Source of the DNA: Psococerastis gibbosa
Taxonomy: Eukaryota; Arthropoda; Insecta; Psocodea; Psocidae
Length of the DNA stretch: 64,000 nucleotides
Assembly: GCA_963971405.1 (NCBI GenBank)
Contig: OZ020485.1
Span: 1,798,001-1,862,000 of the forward strand
Direction: 5' to 3'
Below, in pieces: positions 21,620 through 33,294 of the stretch. Both the position numbers and the translations under genes were made by a program. The notes below the pieces were generated by a model. The model was not told the origin of the DNA, did not search any database, and saw nothing but the letters and a program-made list of their open reading frames with translations. Position 1 is the stretch's first letter. Each line of letters opens with the position of its first letter.

Positions 21620-21830
21620 TGCTTACTTGAAAAATTACAAATAGCCTATAAATAAGTCAATAAGTAAATCTATTAGTAAGGCGGCTAGTGAGCTGGGAAG
21701 ACCAGGAACCGCCTGCTTTACATGCCCTCTGAATCATGGCCAGAAAGTGCAGCAAGTGTAGGATTCGAACCAACAACCTTTCGGGCGAGGGTCAGTGTCC
21801 GTACCACTACTCTACATGTCCTAGTTCTGG
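21620..21830 (-). mobile_element. tRNA-derived SINE
   Basis: On the minus strand a pol III A box TAGAGTAGTGG (21814-21804) and B box GGTTCGAATCC (21771-21761) lie 43 bp apart start to start, the spacing of a tRNA gene. The sequence around them does not fold as a good acceptor stem, so it is not a working tRNA gene. It lies between ORF1 and ORF2 of the LINE. The outer ends are approximate; I could not fix a target duplication. Confidence 0.7.
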
Positions 21831-21944
21831 CTTATTCTTTTTTGTTACATAGTAGGCTATAATTCGTAGTTGATTTCTATTGTTAATAGTCTATAGTCTA
21901 TTGTTCATTTGGAGAGGTTCTCATCATCATCACACCGGTGTATG

Positions 21945-22509
21945 TTATTTCTTTTTGTTACTCCGAGTCTCCCTTTTTTCGAAGTTTTCCGCCGTTTGTG
22001 CCGGAGCTCCTGCTTCAGGTTCTTGAGGGCTCGAATCCTTGTTAAGTTGGTGTAACTGGCGTAGCTCCTTTTCCGTAGTGATGAATACTTTCTTCTGTCC
22101 AGCCATTATAACAATACGCCCATCACTACTGTATACTTGCTGCACTCCCCAAATTGAGCGTGCATTTTTTAAAAGTGACATTCTGGTCGAGGTGAGGGAT
22201 TCGGTGATTGCGTATGGAGTTCCTTTAAGGCGTTTCTTTTTAAAGAATATTTCAGAGCGGTGCTGGTAACTCACGAACGTTAATGATTGCTCTATGTTTC
22301 GGTGTTTTGGACGGTCCTATTCTGTGCGCTCTGTCGATGTGATTCGCAGTCATTTCAAGACCCAACTTGTCCTTGAAGAAGCCTAGCACTATGTTCATGG
22401 AATTTTCTTTAGTTTGTTCCGGCACTCCGTGTATTAACGGACAGTTGCGTCTTGAATACTGCAGGCAATTGTCAAGTTTTTCGTTCGTTTCCCCCAGTTT
22501 TTCATGCAC
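21945..22509 (-). pseudogene. LINE ORF1 (L1-like RRM/CTD nucleic-acid chaperone), frameshifted
   Basis: The frame 22509-22252 reads a short coiled-coil-like start (LGETNEKLDNCLQ), then YSRRNCPLIHGVPE, KENSMNIVLGFF and IDRAHRIGPSK. After a one-base shift near 22270 the frame 22274-21945 continues with FFKKKRLKGTPYAITESL, RMSLLKNA and YSSDGRIVIM. This order is that of L1-type ORF1 proteins: coiled coil, RRM, C-terminal domain. They bind element RNA and act as chaperones. A long N-terminal coiled coil is missing or decayed upstream of 22510. It lies 5' of the endonuclease on the same strand, as expected. Confidence 0.85.
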
Positions 22510-22654
22510 TTTCCCGACACTTTTTTTGTGAAAATGCTGAAGTGTTCTCTGATTAGTGAGGTATTAATGTATTATTAGGGATTTCATAGTAGATTTTCCA
22601 ATCTGAAAAAAAAGACAGTAGACAGTTGTCCTTCATATCTCATAGGTAAATTCC

Positions 22655-22945
22655 ATAGAGAGAAGAATGGAGAACAAGCAGCTGCAATGGTTTGGCCACG
22701 TCCAAAGGATGGATGAGAACAGGCCCACCCGGAGGTTGGCTGAAGCAAGGCCACAAGGAAGAAAACCGAGGACAACCCTCGAGGAAAGGATTGAACAACT
22801 CGCCGGAGCAAGAGGGAAAACAATGGCCGAGCTCAAGCTCAAGGCGTTAGCATCTGACCGGGGCGAGTTCAGGAAATTAGTCCGGGACAACCCCCTCCCC
22901 CTCCACGTGGCATTAAGGGGGAAGAAGAAGAAGAATAATAATATT
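22655..22945 (+). pseudogene. 5'-truncated LINE ORF2 C-terminus with 3' tail
   Basis: The frame starting at 22667 reads LQWFGHVQRMDE, then RRLAEARPQGRKPRTTLEER and later RGEFRKLVRDNPLP. This is the distal ORF2 segment found in RTE/CR1-like LINEs (GHVxRM ... GRPR ... DR..W). It is followed by a GAAGAAGAAGAATAATAAT tail. Different from the LINE tails at 170 and 61890. No clear target duplication seen. Confidence 0.75.
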
Positions 22946-22949
22946 AATT

Positions 22950-23414
22950 ATATCAATATTGTCTTCGTTATTAATTACTGTTACCAGTGGTTTATGATGG
23001 ATGGTAACTAAAATAATTCACATGAACGTCGGTAGATACGTGGTTCACGATTCTTGAAAACGCTGCATCAAATGTAAAATATATTCTAGTAGGACCTATA
23101 TAAATGTAAATTATTTAAAAATTCTAAAAAATAAAAAAAAATAGCGTGCGTGTATCGGTGTACACACGTAAGAAGTGAAACTTCCTTATGACATCATTTT
23201 TCGAAAAATTATCTACTACAATATATTTACAACTTTACAGAAATTGGTTAAGTAAAGCTAAATTAGATAAATTTTAAGTAAAAGACTTTTATTATTATAA
23301 ACATGTATACAAATAATTCAATTATTTAACCTTATTGTTGCTAAGATTATAATAGCATTTCATAACATAGTTTAACGTGATAACGCCTAAATTACTAAAT
23401 TTCACTTACATAAT
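22950..23414. other. No recognisable feature
   Basis: AT-rich sequence with no gene or repeat recognised. Confidence 0.4.
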
Positions 23415-23640
23415 ATATGGCTGGAAAGAGAAAGAAATGTGGAAAAGCCCTTAAGTAGTTTGAATTTTTTAAGTAGATAATAACGCGTCCGAAAGAGGCC
23501 TATTTTTGTTGAAAATCATGCGCACCCCCTAGCTGACGTTTCACACCCCTTGCTTGATCACCAAAAATATAGCATGGCCTGAAAGAGGAAGAATAGACGA
23601 TGACATGGGTATAATTTAAATTAAGATGGACCTTCTAAAT
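23415..23640 (+). repeat. RepB partial copy
   Basis: Matches the distal half of the RepB copy that follows (GGCTGGAAAGAG, AGGCCTATTTTTG, ATAGCATGGCCTGAAAGA, GACATGGGTATAATTTAAAT). The two make a broken tandem pair. Confidence 0.7.
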
Positions 23641-23824
23641 CTGCCCATAAAATTGCTTTCAACTCGCCCATGCAATTCAAATGGGATTGCTGGAAATGAA
23701 ATTTTTAGTGTCATTTTTTGGAACTTTTGTGTTCCACTCGTGTGTGGTGGATTTGAAAATATTTTTTTATACTCGTTTGAAACCATAATTCATACTGCTT
23801 CTCATGAGACATTAAAAATTAATT

Positions 23825-24240
23825 TCGGTTGAAAATTGCAGGCTGGGGAAGTTTTTGTACTCTATGCATGTTAATTCAAAAGTACGCTTTGAACCTGTTT
23901 TCCGACGAAACACGGATGGCTTATACACGCACCTGAGTCTGAACGAAGATACGGATAGTAAAACTGAATATATTATATGTCTGGAAGGAGTAAGAAAGGC
24001 GGAAAAGAAACAAAGTAGCTTGAAGTCTTCAAATTGATATTAACACCCCCAAAAGGGGTTTTTAGATTAAAATCGTCAAATTCTGGCCAAATTTGGGCGC
24101 ACCTCTTCACGTTTCCGCCCCCCAAAGTCGAACCCTTTGCCCTATCACAACAAATATAGCATGGCCTGAAAGAAGAAGAATAGACGAAGACATGGGTATA
24201 ATTTAAATTGAGATGGGCCTTCTACATCTGCCCAGAAATG
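23825..24240 (+). repeat. RepB copy
   Basis: About 415 bp from GAAAATTGCAGGCTG to ATGGGCCTTCTACATCTGCC. Other copies: 12637-13030, 49867-50290, 55975-56200 and a weak one near 52010. Confidence 0.75.
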
Positions 24241-24269
24241 AGCGTCAGAAATCAGGATGCGCGTAACAA

Positions 24270-24480
24270 GATGGCGCGTCACCCACCACGTGACGAGTCG
24301 GTCAGCGTAACACCTGTGTTTGCACCATTCGTTTGCACTGCGCATGCTCATAGACTCCAACCACAGAACATCGTATAATTATATATTAGGGCTGCCACAT
24401 TCCGTGGTTTAACTCAGAATTCCGTGGGAAATAATTCTATTCCGAGAAATTTCCGGGATCAACAATTTTTGAGGTTTTTC
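24270..24480 (+). repeat. Left arm of large inverted repeat
   Basis: Mirrors 25855-26055 with high identity; shared phrases include GGTCAGCGTAACACCTGTG, TTTGCACTGCGCATGCTCAT and AGGGCTGCCACATTCCGTGG. The left arm has about 12 extra bases near 24442-24456. AGGGCTGCCACA could itself be a hAT-type terminus. Confidence 0.8.
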
Positions 24481-25142
24481 TGTGGATTTTTGGGGAAATA
24501 CCTATGCATACCAATATTTGTATGCCAATTTATGGAAATCATGTCAATTTGTGATGGTTGAATCTGAAGCTGATGGGTATTTTTTATCGGCTGCAATTTA
24601 AAGTTACAATTAAAATTTAAAATAACCAGATATGGTTAGGAACCAGGGCCATGGACAGATGAGAGTTAAAAAAATCATATCATATGAAGGGGACTAACAT
24701 TTTAAAAAATTCCGGAGTATTCCGTATTCCGTGAATTATTTAAAAATCGTTTGGAATACGGCTGAAGTCGTTTGGCTGCCCAGCCTGGTACTCATCGTAG
24801 CCTACCATCATTGGTATTTAGTGCATTTAGTTTTTTTTCTACTACTGCACCTAATAAGCTAAATGATGAAGCAGTGACACACCTAAATTTCAAATTATGT
24901 AAATAGGATTAAAGAAGCTTGTGTTTTGATATTAAGTTACTAAATAATTAACGGAAAAATTAAAATTCCACAATTAAAAATTAATTTGACTTAGGCCTAT
25001 ATTGTGTTTGCAATTGAAAACTTCACTGCACTTTACAGAATAGTCAGCAGCACATAACACCAAAATAGCATACAGTACCGTATGCCAAAAGTAAATTACA
25101 GTATTACAACCCTTCACATGGAACTGTAGCCTACGTACCTAC

Positions 25143-25833
25143 CAGTGGCGGCTCGTGGTGTATCAAAATGGTGGAGCAACGAATTGTAATAAAGTAATAG
25201 CATATAACTTACCACTACTTGAATATCAAATAGATTCTTCGGCATTTCGATGTGGCAAACAAGTCTATCACTCGCTGTTTACATTTTTGTAATATTTGTT
25301 TACATTACCCTGCCTGGCCGTTGGGCAGAACCTGACTTCCCTAGTCAAAAATTCTTCTTTGAAAAATTTTATAATAATCATCACTCATGAAAAAATAGTG
25401 AAACTCTTCTCAAAAATAACTCTTATAATTATGATTTTAAAAAAATACCAATATTCAACGATATTATTAATACGAAACATTTAAAGTCATTTTTGGGGCG
25501 CTGCCCCGCTGCCCATGTATAAATGCCTATGGCATGAATTGCATTGCAAGGTCCATAAGAGAAAAGTTGTGTACACCTTTTCAATGGTGCGAACGATCTT
25601 CTTAACTTTTGCCTGACTCGGTTGCCATGGCGACCCGGGGCTAAATTGAAAATTGCCCCAAGTTGCCCAGAGCACGCACATAGCATAGCCGAATTGTAGC
25701 AGTTGCATTTTTCTTCAGAATAGTATACTATTATTTTATTATTATTATTATTATTAAAAGGAAATTGCTTTGTTTGCCTGTAAAATTATGGGAGGGCTGT
25801 AGCCCCAGTGCCCTTATGGACGAGCCGCCACTG
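25143..25833. mobile_element. hAT MITE, 691 bp
   Basis: Terminal inverted repeats CAGTGGCGGCTCGT / ACGAGCCGCCACTG and the exact 8-bp target duplication GTACCTAC (25135-25142, 25834-25841). Eight-base duplications and CAGTGGCGG ends are hallmarks of hAT. It contains a TTATTATTATTATTATTAT tract and no coding sequence. Confidence 0.92.
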
Positions 25834-25854
25834 GTACCTACAGTACCCACTGTT

Positions 25855-26055
25855 CTTAGGTACTCAAAAATTGTTGATCCCGGAATAGAATTATTTCCCA
25901 CGGAATTCTGAGGTAAACCACGGAATGTGGCAGCCCTAATATATAATTATACGATGTTCTGTGGTTAGAGTCCATGAGCATGCGCAGTGCAAACGAATGG
26001 TGCAAACACAGGTGTTACGCTGACCGACCCGTCACCACGTGGGCGAGTCCCGATA
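25855..26055 (-). repeat. Right arm of large inverted repeat
   Basis: Inverse of 24270-24480. Confidence 0.8.
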
Positions 26056-28236
26056 TGGCGCTTCCATTGATATACATTTATTCATTTATTTATATACATA
26101 TTTATATATAGTTCAATGGGTGCTTCACTAGGATTTTCTTCCTACGTCGATATAGAAGTTTCACCTCAATAAATTTTGGAATGAAAATTTTATAAAACCA
26201 TTATAATATGGAAAAAATATTTTTTAATTATCAAATAAATATTCTATCAGATAATTTTTGTGTAATACGAGTATTTAAGTTAACACTATGGGCAAATTAT
26301 AAGAGTGGGCGGAATGTCCCAAAATTCGCCACATAGAAAATTAAGAGAATTTCATTCTTTCTTGCTTTTAATATTATCTAGGCCTAATTATTGATTATAA
26401 TTATTAATATTTCAAAAATTATTCATAAAATAATAAATACATTATCGTAATAACCATGAGAAAATTAATTATCGATATCGAAAAAATAATAATTTTTGGT
26501 AAGGTTAAAAGGTTGTCTGTCGTCAGTCCCTCCCCTTTCCCTCAACAGCTTCAACAATAACTAATTACAATATATACGTTTAAACACCTCACAAACTAAT
26601 AAACTCATATAAACTAAAAATAGATAGTGTAGTCCCATTAGTACATATTTTATCGTGGAATCCGCGTTATACTCGTAATTCATAATTATTGGAATAGGTT
26701 AAGTTGGAATTCAATGCGCCCAGCAAAAAGTTCCCTGCAGGTCAGACCTGGGGCTGCTGTTGGGCCCCCTGCCGAGGTGGCATTTGTTTGAAGCTGCTAA
26801 ACCCCTATGTTGGAACAACCATAATAATAATAAAAAATGACTAAAATAATAAAAAACAACTTGAGACATGCTAAATAGAGTGACGAAAGGATAGGGTACT
26901 TTCCAAAGCCACGTTTTGGTTTTGAAAAAATATATGGTTGATGAAGATAATCTGAGCCCCAATTCTATACTATTCAATTTCCCCAAATATTAGCCTATGA
27001 ATTAAAATTCTATGAAATATTTAGTGAATATTAACTAAGAGAAGACGCTGGAAGCCATGTTGATTTCGAAATCAAATTCAAAGTAAAATATGAAACTGTT
27101 AATGGATTTTGACTTTTAATAAAAAAAACGGCGGATGTAAGCCAATATCCCGTGTTTCCTCATCTCATTTATTTCAAATTGGAAATGGAGGACAACCAAC
27201 CAAAGAATTTCATTAAGTCTGAAAATTCCTCTCAACAAAAAAACAACCAATGTCCTCTTGGTAACGGCAAATAGACTACTAGTATACTTACACCCTATTA
27301 GGACTGCTAATGTAAAAAACCAAATGATTGCTCCATGGAATTAGAACCAAGTCACTCTGGGCCACCCCCCCCCCCCAGATCCACTGACAGTCTTCTGGTT
27401 GACATTTTGTTTACTCGATACACCCTATAGCGGTTCAAGTACAGTAGATTTGTATTCGTTTTTAGGCAATAGCTCACGTTCCCTCAAAATTAGAGATTTA
27501 ATTTTTACTTTTTCGTTCCATCACTACGTTCAGCCATTTTTTTTTAAATGCTGGATAAACACTACTGGTTGACCAGTAGGCCTACATGTTCGGGTTTTCA
27601 AGTTTTCAACGCAAAATTTCATACTATTCTGTTACTCGTACATAATCATGCGTATGCGTCCCGCGAGATCTTGAAATGCAGTAGCTACTATACCGTGTGT
27701 ATGAAAGTACTACATTATGTAATACGGTAAGTTTTACGTACGGTAAATAATACGCGCAATAATGTAAAACCTAAATGGAAGTCTTGAAATAACTATGAAA
27801 TATGCCAGGTGTGGAAACCTGGGGGCTACAACTGCAATCATAAATACTAATATTTTTTAGTTAGTTAGGAGCTATGCTTTCCACTAACTTGAAGAAGCCA
27901 AACAGCATTAATATGCCTCTGGCAAGGGAGGCAAGTTGGAGAAGCAAGTTATAATAACAAATTAGGCCAAATTGTATCATCTAGCCTAGTATTGATTGTG
28001 TAACATCATTTTATCATGCATAAACACTAGGTGGTACTGTAGCAGAAATACTTTCAAAAATATGAAAATTTCTCCGGTGCCCGCTGACAGTCTCTATCTC
28101 GACGTGCGAATCGTGGCAACGCCTAAAACAACATGTGCAGTATGTTATCTCAAAACCATTATATGCGATACATAATATTTATAGATTTACAACCAGCAAA
28201 TTAGGATTAGGTACCCGAAATGCACCTCCCAGTCTT
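26056..28236. other. Mostly unassigned sequence
   Basis: No gene recognised. 26715-26840 (GGGGCTGCTGTTGGGCCCCC, then an ATAATAATAATAA run) may be a LINE 3' end, weak. A C13-14 run lies near 27363. The remainder is unique AT-rich sequence. Confidence 0.4.
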
Positions 28237-28370
28237 ATATAAACAGCTTCCTTGCCACATTTCCATCAATCTTCGGATTGAGCAAGTCATAAATCATTGT
28301 TAAAGTGTGACTGTGCCAGTGGGTCCCCTCTGTAGATGACAGTTCTTGCCTAGCAAGTCAGAGTTTTTAG
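28237..28370 (+). mobile_element. PLE 3' untranslated fragment
   Basis: Matches the 3' untranslated region of the PLE at 49292-49435: TATATAAAC, CACATTTCCATCAATCTTC-like block, TTGAGCAAGTC, GTGACTGTGCCAGTGGGT, CCTCTGTAGATG.CAGTTCTTGCC. The rest of the element is missing, as in 5'-truncated copies. Confidence 0.75.
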
Positions 28371-28959
28371 TAACTTTACAAAGTTTTCTTCAATTGTTTA
28401 ACATTTATTGCGGTATTAGTAATAACTTTAGATTAGATAACGTATTTACGTTTTTTTCATCATGTTATTAAGATAATATGAAATTAAAATCGATAAAACA
28501 ATCATTTTCATATTGAATCAATGGCTTATTTCTTATGAGCAGGCCTATACGTACTATACACCATGAATTAAGACAATTTAATGTAATGGATAAGTAAATA
28601 TTGGAAGGATGATAATGTATGCGACAACTAGTCACTAGTCACTTTATCAAACGAGCAAATGTTCAACTCAACTTTTTACATCCAATTAAAACTTGTCTTT
28701 ATATATTTAACAATGATGGTCAACTGTGACACAGCTCTCGTTAGTCGTTACTACTATAGGTCATCCTCTCCAAATACGATACCTATGGCCTAGGCTAATG
28801 TCGTAATGCGTTACACTACATTTAAAGTGCATACAAGGTGATCCACACCATCCATCCACCCCTTCCATTTTAGTTACGGACTAACCGGGCAAAATCTGAC
28901 GAAAAGTGCAATGGTTGTAGTATAACAGCCAAGCCTCGGCGAAATACAGATAAGTTCTA

Positions 28960-29034
28960 TGCAAATATTCACGGCATTAACAAAGAACCGGTCCGAGTTA
29001 CTCGAACATGCTTTCCAATTTATCAATTAGTATG
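28960..29034 (-). repeat. RepA end, separated by PLE insertion
   Basis: AAAGAACCGGTCCGAGTTAC followed by TCGAACATGCTTTCCAATTT, the outer end of RepA in reverse. RepA sequence resumes at 29310 beyond the palindromic PLE piece. Confidence 0.65.
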
Positions 29035-29081
29035 AAGAACCAGTAGAATCCGGGCAGTGGTCGAAATGAAAGTCAACTTCC

Positions 29082-29117
29082 AAACGTTTCGTCAACATCT
29101 GCGGTTGACATCTTCAC
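29082..29117 (-). ncRNA. Hammerhead-like motif, C3 changed
   Basis: Minus strand: GTGAAGA (C3 to G), U, stem II GTCAAC / GTTGAC with a 7-base loop, CGAAACGTTT. All else fits; the conserved C3 is lost. Confidence 0.5.
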
Positions 29118-29142
29118 TCGCTACGGAGCCACCGAGGTACGC

Positions 29143-29184
29143 AGATGAAGATGTCGACCGCAGATGTTGGCGAAACGTTTGGAA
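29143..29184 (+). ncRNA. Hammerhead-like motif, C3 changed
   Basis: Plus strand: ATGAAGA (C3 to A), U, stem II GTCGAC / GTTGGC, then GAAACGTTTGG. Inverse partner of 29082-29117; C3 is lost here too. Confidence 0.5.
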
Positions 29185-29309
29185 GTTCACTTTCATTTCG
29201 ACCACGGCCCATCAGCCCGGATTCTACTGGTTCTTCCGGCCGTGAAAGCCTTTGCAGTTACATATCAATTAGTAGATAGAGAAAATGAGTAATTTCATAG
29301 CAATAATTT

Positions 29310-29465
29310 CATAGCAATAACAGACAGACAAACAGACATTTCGTAAAAACCACATTATTGGGTTCCTAGGACCTCAAAACGTGTAAATCCGTTGAAATCT
29401 CGGAGTCGAAAATTTCGAACATCACAAAGCTTTCATTATACTACGTATAAATTGGAAAGCAACAA
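29310..29465 (-). repeat. RepA fragment
   Basis: AACAGACAGACAAACAGACA, then GGACCTCAAAACGTGTAAAT and CATCACAAAGCTTTCATTAT in RepA order on the minus strand. Confidence 0.75.
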
Positions 29466-30213
29466 CTAACTGAGGGTACGTTCGCGATGGGTCCGATAAC
29501 TTTACATTAAGGAGAAACGTGGTTGACGTGTTAAATTATTTGTCCTCTCGCGTCATGTATGCTTATTAGCCAAGATACTACATTTGATCAGCAAGTGTAA
29601 GCGTTCATACCTGATTAGCTTACCTAATTTTATTAATTTTAAAATTTTGAGAATGCATTGGGTACGTTTCCTTTACCCGCGCTAATTGCAGCCATATTGT
29701 ATTTGTCTACGACCGCGCAAATGTTACACGTGCGCGTCCAAATGTTTGAACGAGAACGTCAGCAGTGGGCAGTATAATTAAATAATGGAATGAAAGGCTT
29801 TTAATTCAACATTTTGCGAGATAATCTGATTGGAAGGGGCAATGGGAAAGCAATGTTATACGAATTTTAAACTCACGCACAAACTCACAATTGGCGTTGC
29901 TTATTTCCTGTTGCTAATAAAATTCCATTCAGAATTACCAAAAACTCAGTCAATATTGTGCTTGCATCTTGCACTTAATAGTCCATTAATAATTTCAGCC
30001 TACAGTTCTACAAATGGAAGGCTGCACAGGACATTAAGTTCTAATTTAATCGACTCCAACGTCATTTTTCCCTTTGAAGCATGATATTTGCATATTTACA
30101 CAATGTCTACAGCAAACAAATATGGTCGTTTTTGCGAGCGCTAAAGCCCGGTGTAGTCCGTGCCTACAATTAATTTAAAATTAGACAACTTTGGGCACTA
30201 AATAAGTTCATAG
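29466..30213. other. No recognisable feature
   Basis: No supported gene. The 84-codon frame at 29830-30084 has no recognisable domain and no supporting context. Confidence 0.4.
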
Positions 30214-30588
30214 ATTTTTAAATGGAGCAATGTCGGCCACAGATATGGCAGTATAAAATGACTTGGCGGTCGGCGCAATCTTATATACTCGCTGAGATGT
30301 TTGTCTTGGGAGCTTCGTGAGGGACTGGTGCAAAACCAGAAAACCACAGAGTGTACTTGACAAGATGGCGTGTCATGGGCGTGTCTAGAGGAAAATCTTG
30401 CACCTGCTGAGGTCAGCGACTCAGCGTCAAGCCTTCAGAAGCCTTGTGAAGTAGACTCTGGGGGTTTGTACCAACCTGTGACAAATTTCTCACCGAGTCG
30501 CCGCGCCGAATCATTAGTGTGTACCGGGCCGTCATGAAATTGTATATTACCATGTTAATCTGTGACCGACATTGCTCGATTTACAAAT
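30214..30588. mobile_element. Inverted-repeat element (MITE-like), 375 bp
   Basis: GATTTTTAAATGGAGCAATG..GGCCACAGAT (30214-30250) mirrors ATCTGTGACCGACATTGCTC..AAATC (30550-30588) with about 80-85 percent identity. The centre is GC-richer and contains GCACCTGCTGAGG. No coding sequence. Confidence 0.55.
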
Positions 30589-30761
30589 CGAAATACCAGC
30601 CAACTTATTTTCCCCCCAAAGTCGCTTAGTTTTATGAATTTCATATTAATATTGTGAATACACGTTTAGAATCCTCTTTTCGTTACTACTATGGAGTAGA
30701 ACAGTACAGCCCAACAGAGAAGAAGAAAAGTCAACAGAATATGGTGTCCAGCCTTAAGCAA

Positions 30762-31480
30762 GTTTGGTTCTGGGGGTTGAAATTTACATAAACTCAACTT
30801 TCATGACAATTGATTAATTCTGCGGAACCTTTCCGTCGATGCAGCAATGTTTTTGGTGTTAAATAGAGAAACAAAACTGAGCCCATGCAAAGATATTGTG
30901 CATACATCAATAAATGGTATAACTTGCCATTATTACTGTGTTGTTTTAATAGGACAGAAAATGAGCACCCCAAAATTGGTTGTTTTATGTTTTATTTTTT
31001 TATTTAATTAACAAAGCAAGTCATTAAAGTATTTGGCTCATGCAAGCTTTAGAAGGCTACTTCATGCATCATATACTCGTAATAGGAAATATTAAATTTT
31101 TGGTGCCTTAGTTCTTTCAAAAATATCAGACACGACTAAAATTTCGCGTATTTTGGGATTTTTGGAAGAACTACAAAACCAAAAAGTAAAAATACCCGAT
31201 TATATGATGCACAAAGTAGTGTTCTACAACTTAGATGAGCCAAATTTTTAATAACTTGCTGAGTTAATTAAATAAAAAATTTAAAAGTATTTAATTATGG
31301 TGTGCCAATTTTCTGCTTAGTATATATCCTCTTAAATTGTCCTGCCCGTTCTAGAATTCATTTCTTTGGGATAGAGTAACTCGAGGCAACTGAAATTTAA
31401 GCCCTGGACAAATTATTTACCATGGAACTAACTCATATCTATCACAGTACCTAAATATGAAACCGTACCGGTTCATTCGT
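30762..31480 (+). repeat. RepA-like decayed segments
   Basis: 30762-30960 (GGTTCTGGGGGTTGAAA, TGCGGAACCTTTCCGTCGAT) and 31350-31470 (TTTGGGATAGAGTAACTCGA) follow the RepA order but are separated by unrelated AT-rich sequence. Confidence 0.5.
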
Positions 31481-31919
31481 TTGACAAATGTTTATTTCTC
31501 TAAATTGAACAATTTATTATTTTTAATAAGTAATATTTAATTATAAATAATATTTAATAATTAGTAACTTTATGGCCTTTCTGATAATTGCAATGTATAA
31601 TGCTGCACTATATTGAATTTTATTATTATACATAATAACTAAATTTTATTTCTTTGATTTTAATTTTTACGATTCCATGGATTTTCACGACACTTTCGTA
31701 ACCCCTTAATTCTACTAAATTAGCCGTATTTTGCTAACCACACGCTTTCGCCGAATTATAAGTCTGACTAGATAGGTACTGTATACACTAGTCTCCAGGG
31801 TTACTTTGATTTTTTGACATATTAAGTAAAATTCAGTAAAGTAAAAGCACAATTCCGAACACCTGTATGAGTAGTCCATACTGTATCTGCTATATTGTTG
31901 ACAATGGTCTCTTGTTGGT

Positions 31920-32590
31920 TTCCAATTTATACGGAAAGCTTTGTGATGGTCCAAATTTTCAATGGATTTACACGTTTTGAGGTCCCAGGAACCCAAAAAA
32001 TTGGTTTATACGAAATGTCTGTCTGTCTGTCGCTCTGTCGCTCTGTCTGTTCATCGATTTCCGGGCAAACTACTCAATAGATTTTGCTGAAATTTAGCAT
32101 GAAGGTTAACAATCATACCTCGGGACCTTTTTTTTTATTTTGGGCCAATTAAATTTGGAGGGGTTTTATTCTCAAAAAACTCCAAAAAAACGTTTAAAAA
32201 AAATATTTCTCAAAAATGGCTCCAACGATTTCTTTTAAATTCACATATATTGTAGTCGTTCTTAATTTTGATAAAATGCGGGGGGTCGCTTACCCCTTGA
32301 TAGATTGCTTCTGGGGGTAAAAAAATAAAAATAACTTAATTTTAATGAAAAATGAATAAAAAATATTTTTTTCTGCAGAACCTTTCTATCGATGACATCT
32401 ACCTTCAGGCATGTTTTAGGTGTTAAATTGAGTAACGAAACCGGACAGGTTGCTTTCCCAGAAAACTATTTGGTTTTGCACAAAAAATTATTTTTTGAGA
32501 AAATGCTAGAAAATCGTGCTGAAATGCATTGCGTGCCCTGCCATTGTTGCTGTATGGTAATTAATGTGTTGGTTTGACCTATCTAGAATT
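31920..32590 (+). repeat. RepA copy
   Basis: From GGAAAGCTTTGTGATGGTCC to the TTGTTGCTGTATGG segment, with a CTGTCTGTCTGTCGCTCTGT stretch at 32021-32040. Frames 31895-32080 and 32392-32577 belong to the repeat and are not genes. Confidence 0.8.
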
Positions 32591-33294
32591 TGTCTTTATT
32601 GCAGTGACGTCAGGTGGACAATAGCCACCTCTATTTCACACCTTCATTTTAAAAACCTCCTCGGGATAATGGCAACATGACTATTAATATTTCATGGTAT
32701 ATAGCTACTATACAATCTAAGTCGTCGTCATTCAACAATATGGTTTAGTCCGCATAAATGTGAAAATACGATGCCCACACTAGTTCCACTGAAATTTATA
32801 TTTAAATTAATACAAAGAAGTTTTGAAGTATTATGACATCTACTTCAACAAGGCTTTCCCTTTTGGGTTGATGCTTTAGGGAGATTTTATACTAACAGCA
32901 CAACCATTTTACATAATAATTGTTGAATTGCAGAGTAGAGAGTGTTCCCAATTTTGTTAAAGCCTTACAGGGAGCCAAGTCTTTGATGTCGTCTAATGAT
33001 AGCTCGTTACAGGCGTCTTCCCTTCCCTTTGACTTTCCCTAATTTCAAACTGCAGTTCTGTTAGGTTAGTCAGCAGTCGGTGTTCAAAACCGAAAATAAT
33101 AGGCAGTAAATATTGGTTGTAGAGAGGTCGCATAACATCTGACTGAAAACCCGAAGTTTTGTCTACGATAAAGGTACGGAACAATTTTTACGGCAATTAC
33201 AAAATGTTGACGAGTTAAAGTGAGAATTATGTGACACGTGCACATAAGTTGAGTCGTCTACAAAGTGATGTAAAAGGAGAAACCAGACTGTCCT
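32591..33294. other. No recognisable feature
   Basis: No gene or repeat recognised. Confidence 0.4.

Larger units (their letters stand above)
13248..22580 (-). mobile_element. Near full-length LINE (CR1/Jockey-like) with three nested insertions
   Basis: One minus-strand LINE can be followed across 9.3 kb: ORF1 (22509-21945), endonuclease (21588-20497), linker to 20274, RT (15893-14185), 3' untranslated region and an (ATT)n tail at 13248-13290. The insertions are a MITE (13501-14014), a chimeric LTR element (15899-20269) and a tRNA-derived SINE (about 21620-21830). Subtracting them leaves roughly 4.2 kb, a normal LINE length. The reading sense crosses the LTR insertion point at NLYFS / RVGEELAAKL. 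The RT has no RNase H after it and ORF1 is L1-like with an RRM-type core. Confidence 0.85.
24270..26055. mobile_element. 1.8-kb foldback-type element
   Basis: Two arms of about 190-210 bp enclose 1.37 kb of AT-rich sequence with no transposase. A hAT MITE is nested at 25143-25833. I could not fix outer target duplications, so a plain inverted duplication remains possible. Confidence 0.6.
29035..29262. mobile_element. Palindromic PLE terminus with two hammerhead-like arms
   Basis: Arms 29035-29115 and 29144-29236 are inverted copies: GAAGAACCAGTAGAATCCGG, then GTGGTCGAAATG, then the hammerhead region. A 28-bp centre contains CTCGCTACGGAGCCACCGAG. The right arm extends with GGCCGTGAAAGCCTTTGCAG, the same outer sequence as at 34463-34484. 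The overlapping open frame 29057-29245 is only the palindrome. The pattern (AGGCTTTCACGGCC ... CGAAACGT) is the one found in PLE terminal repeats of other animals. Confidence 0.8.

Noticed and set aside
21750-21822. Possible tRNA gene on the minus strand
   Set aside because: A and B boxes are well spaced but no acceptor or anticodon stem forms; better explained as a SINE head.
22039-22269. 76-codon plus-strand frame
   Set aside because: Shadow of the LINE ORF1 on the other strand.
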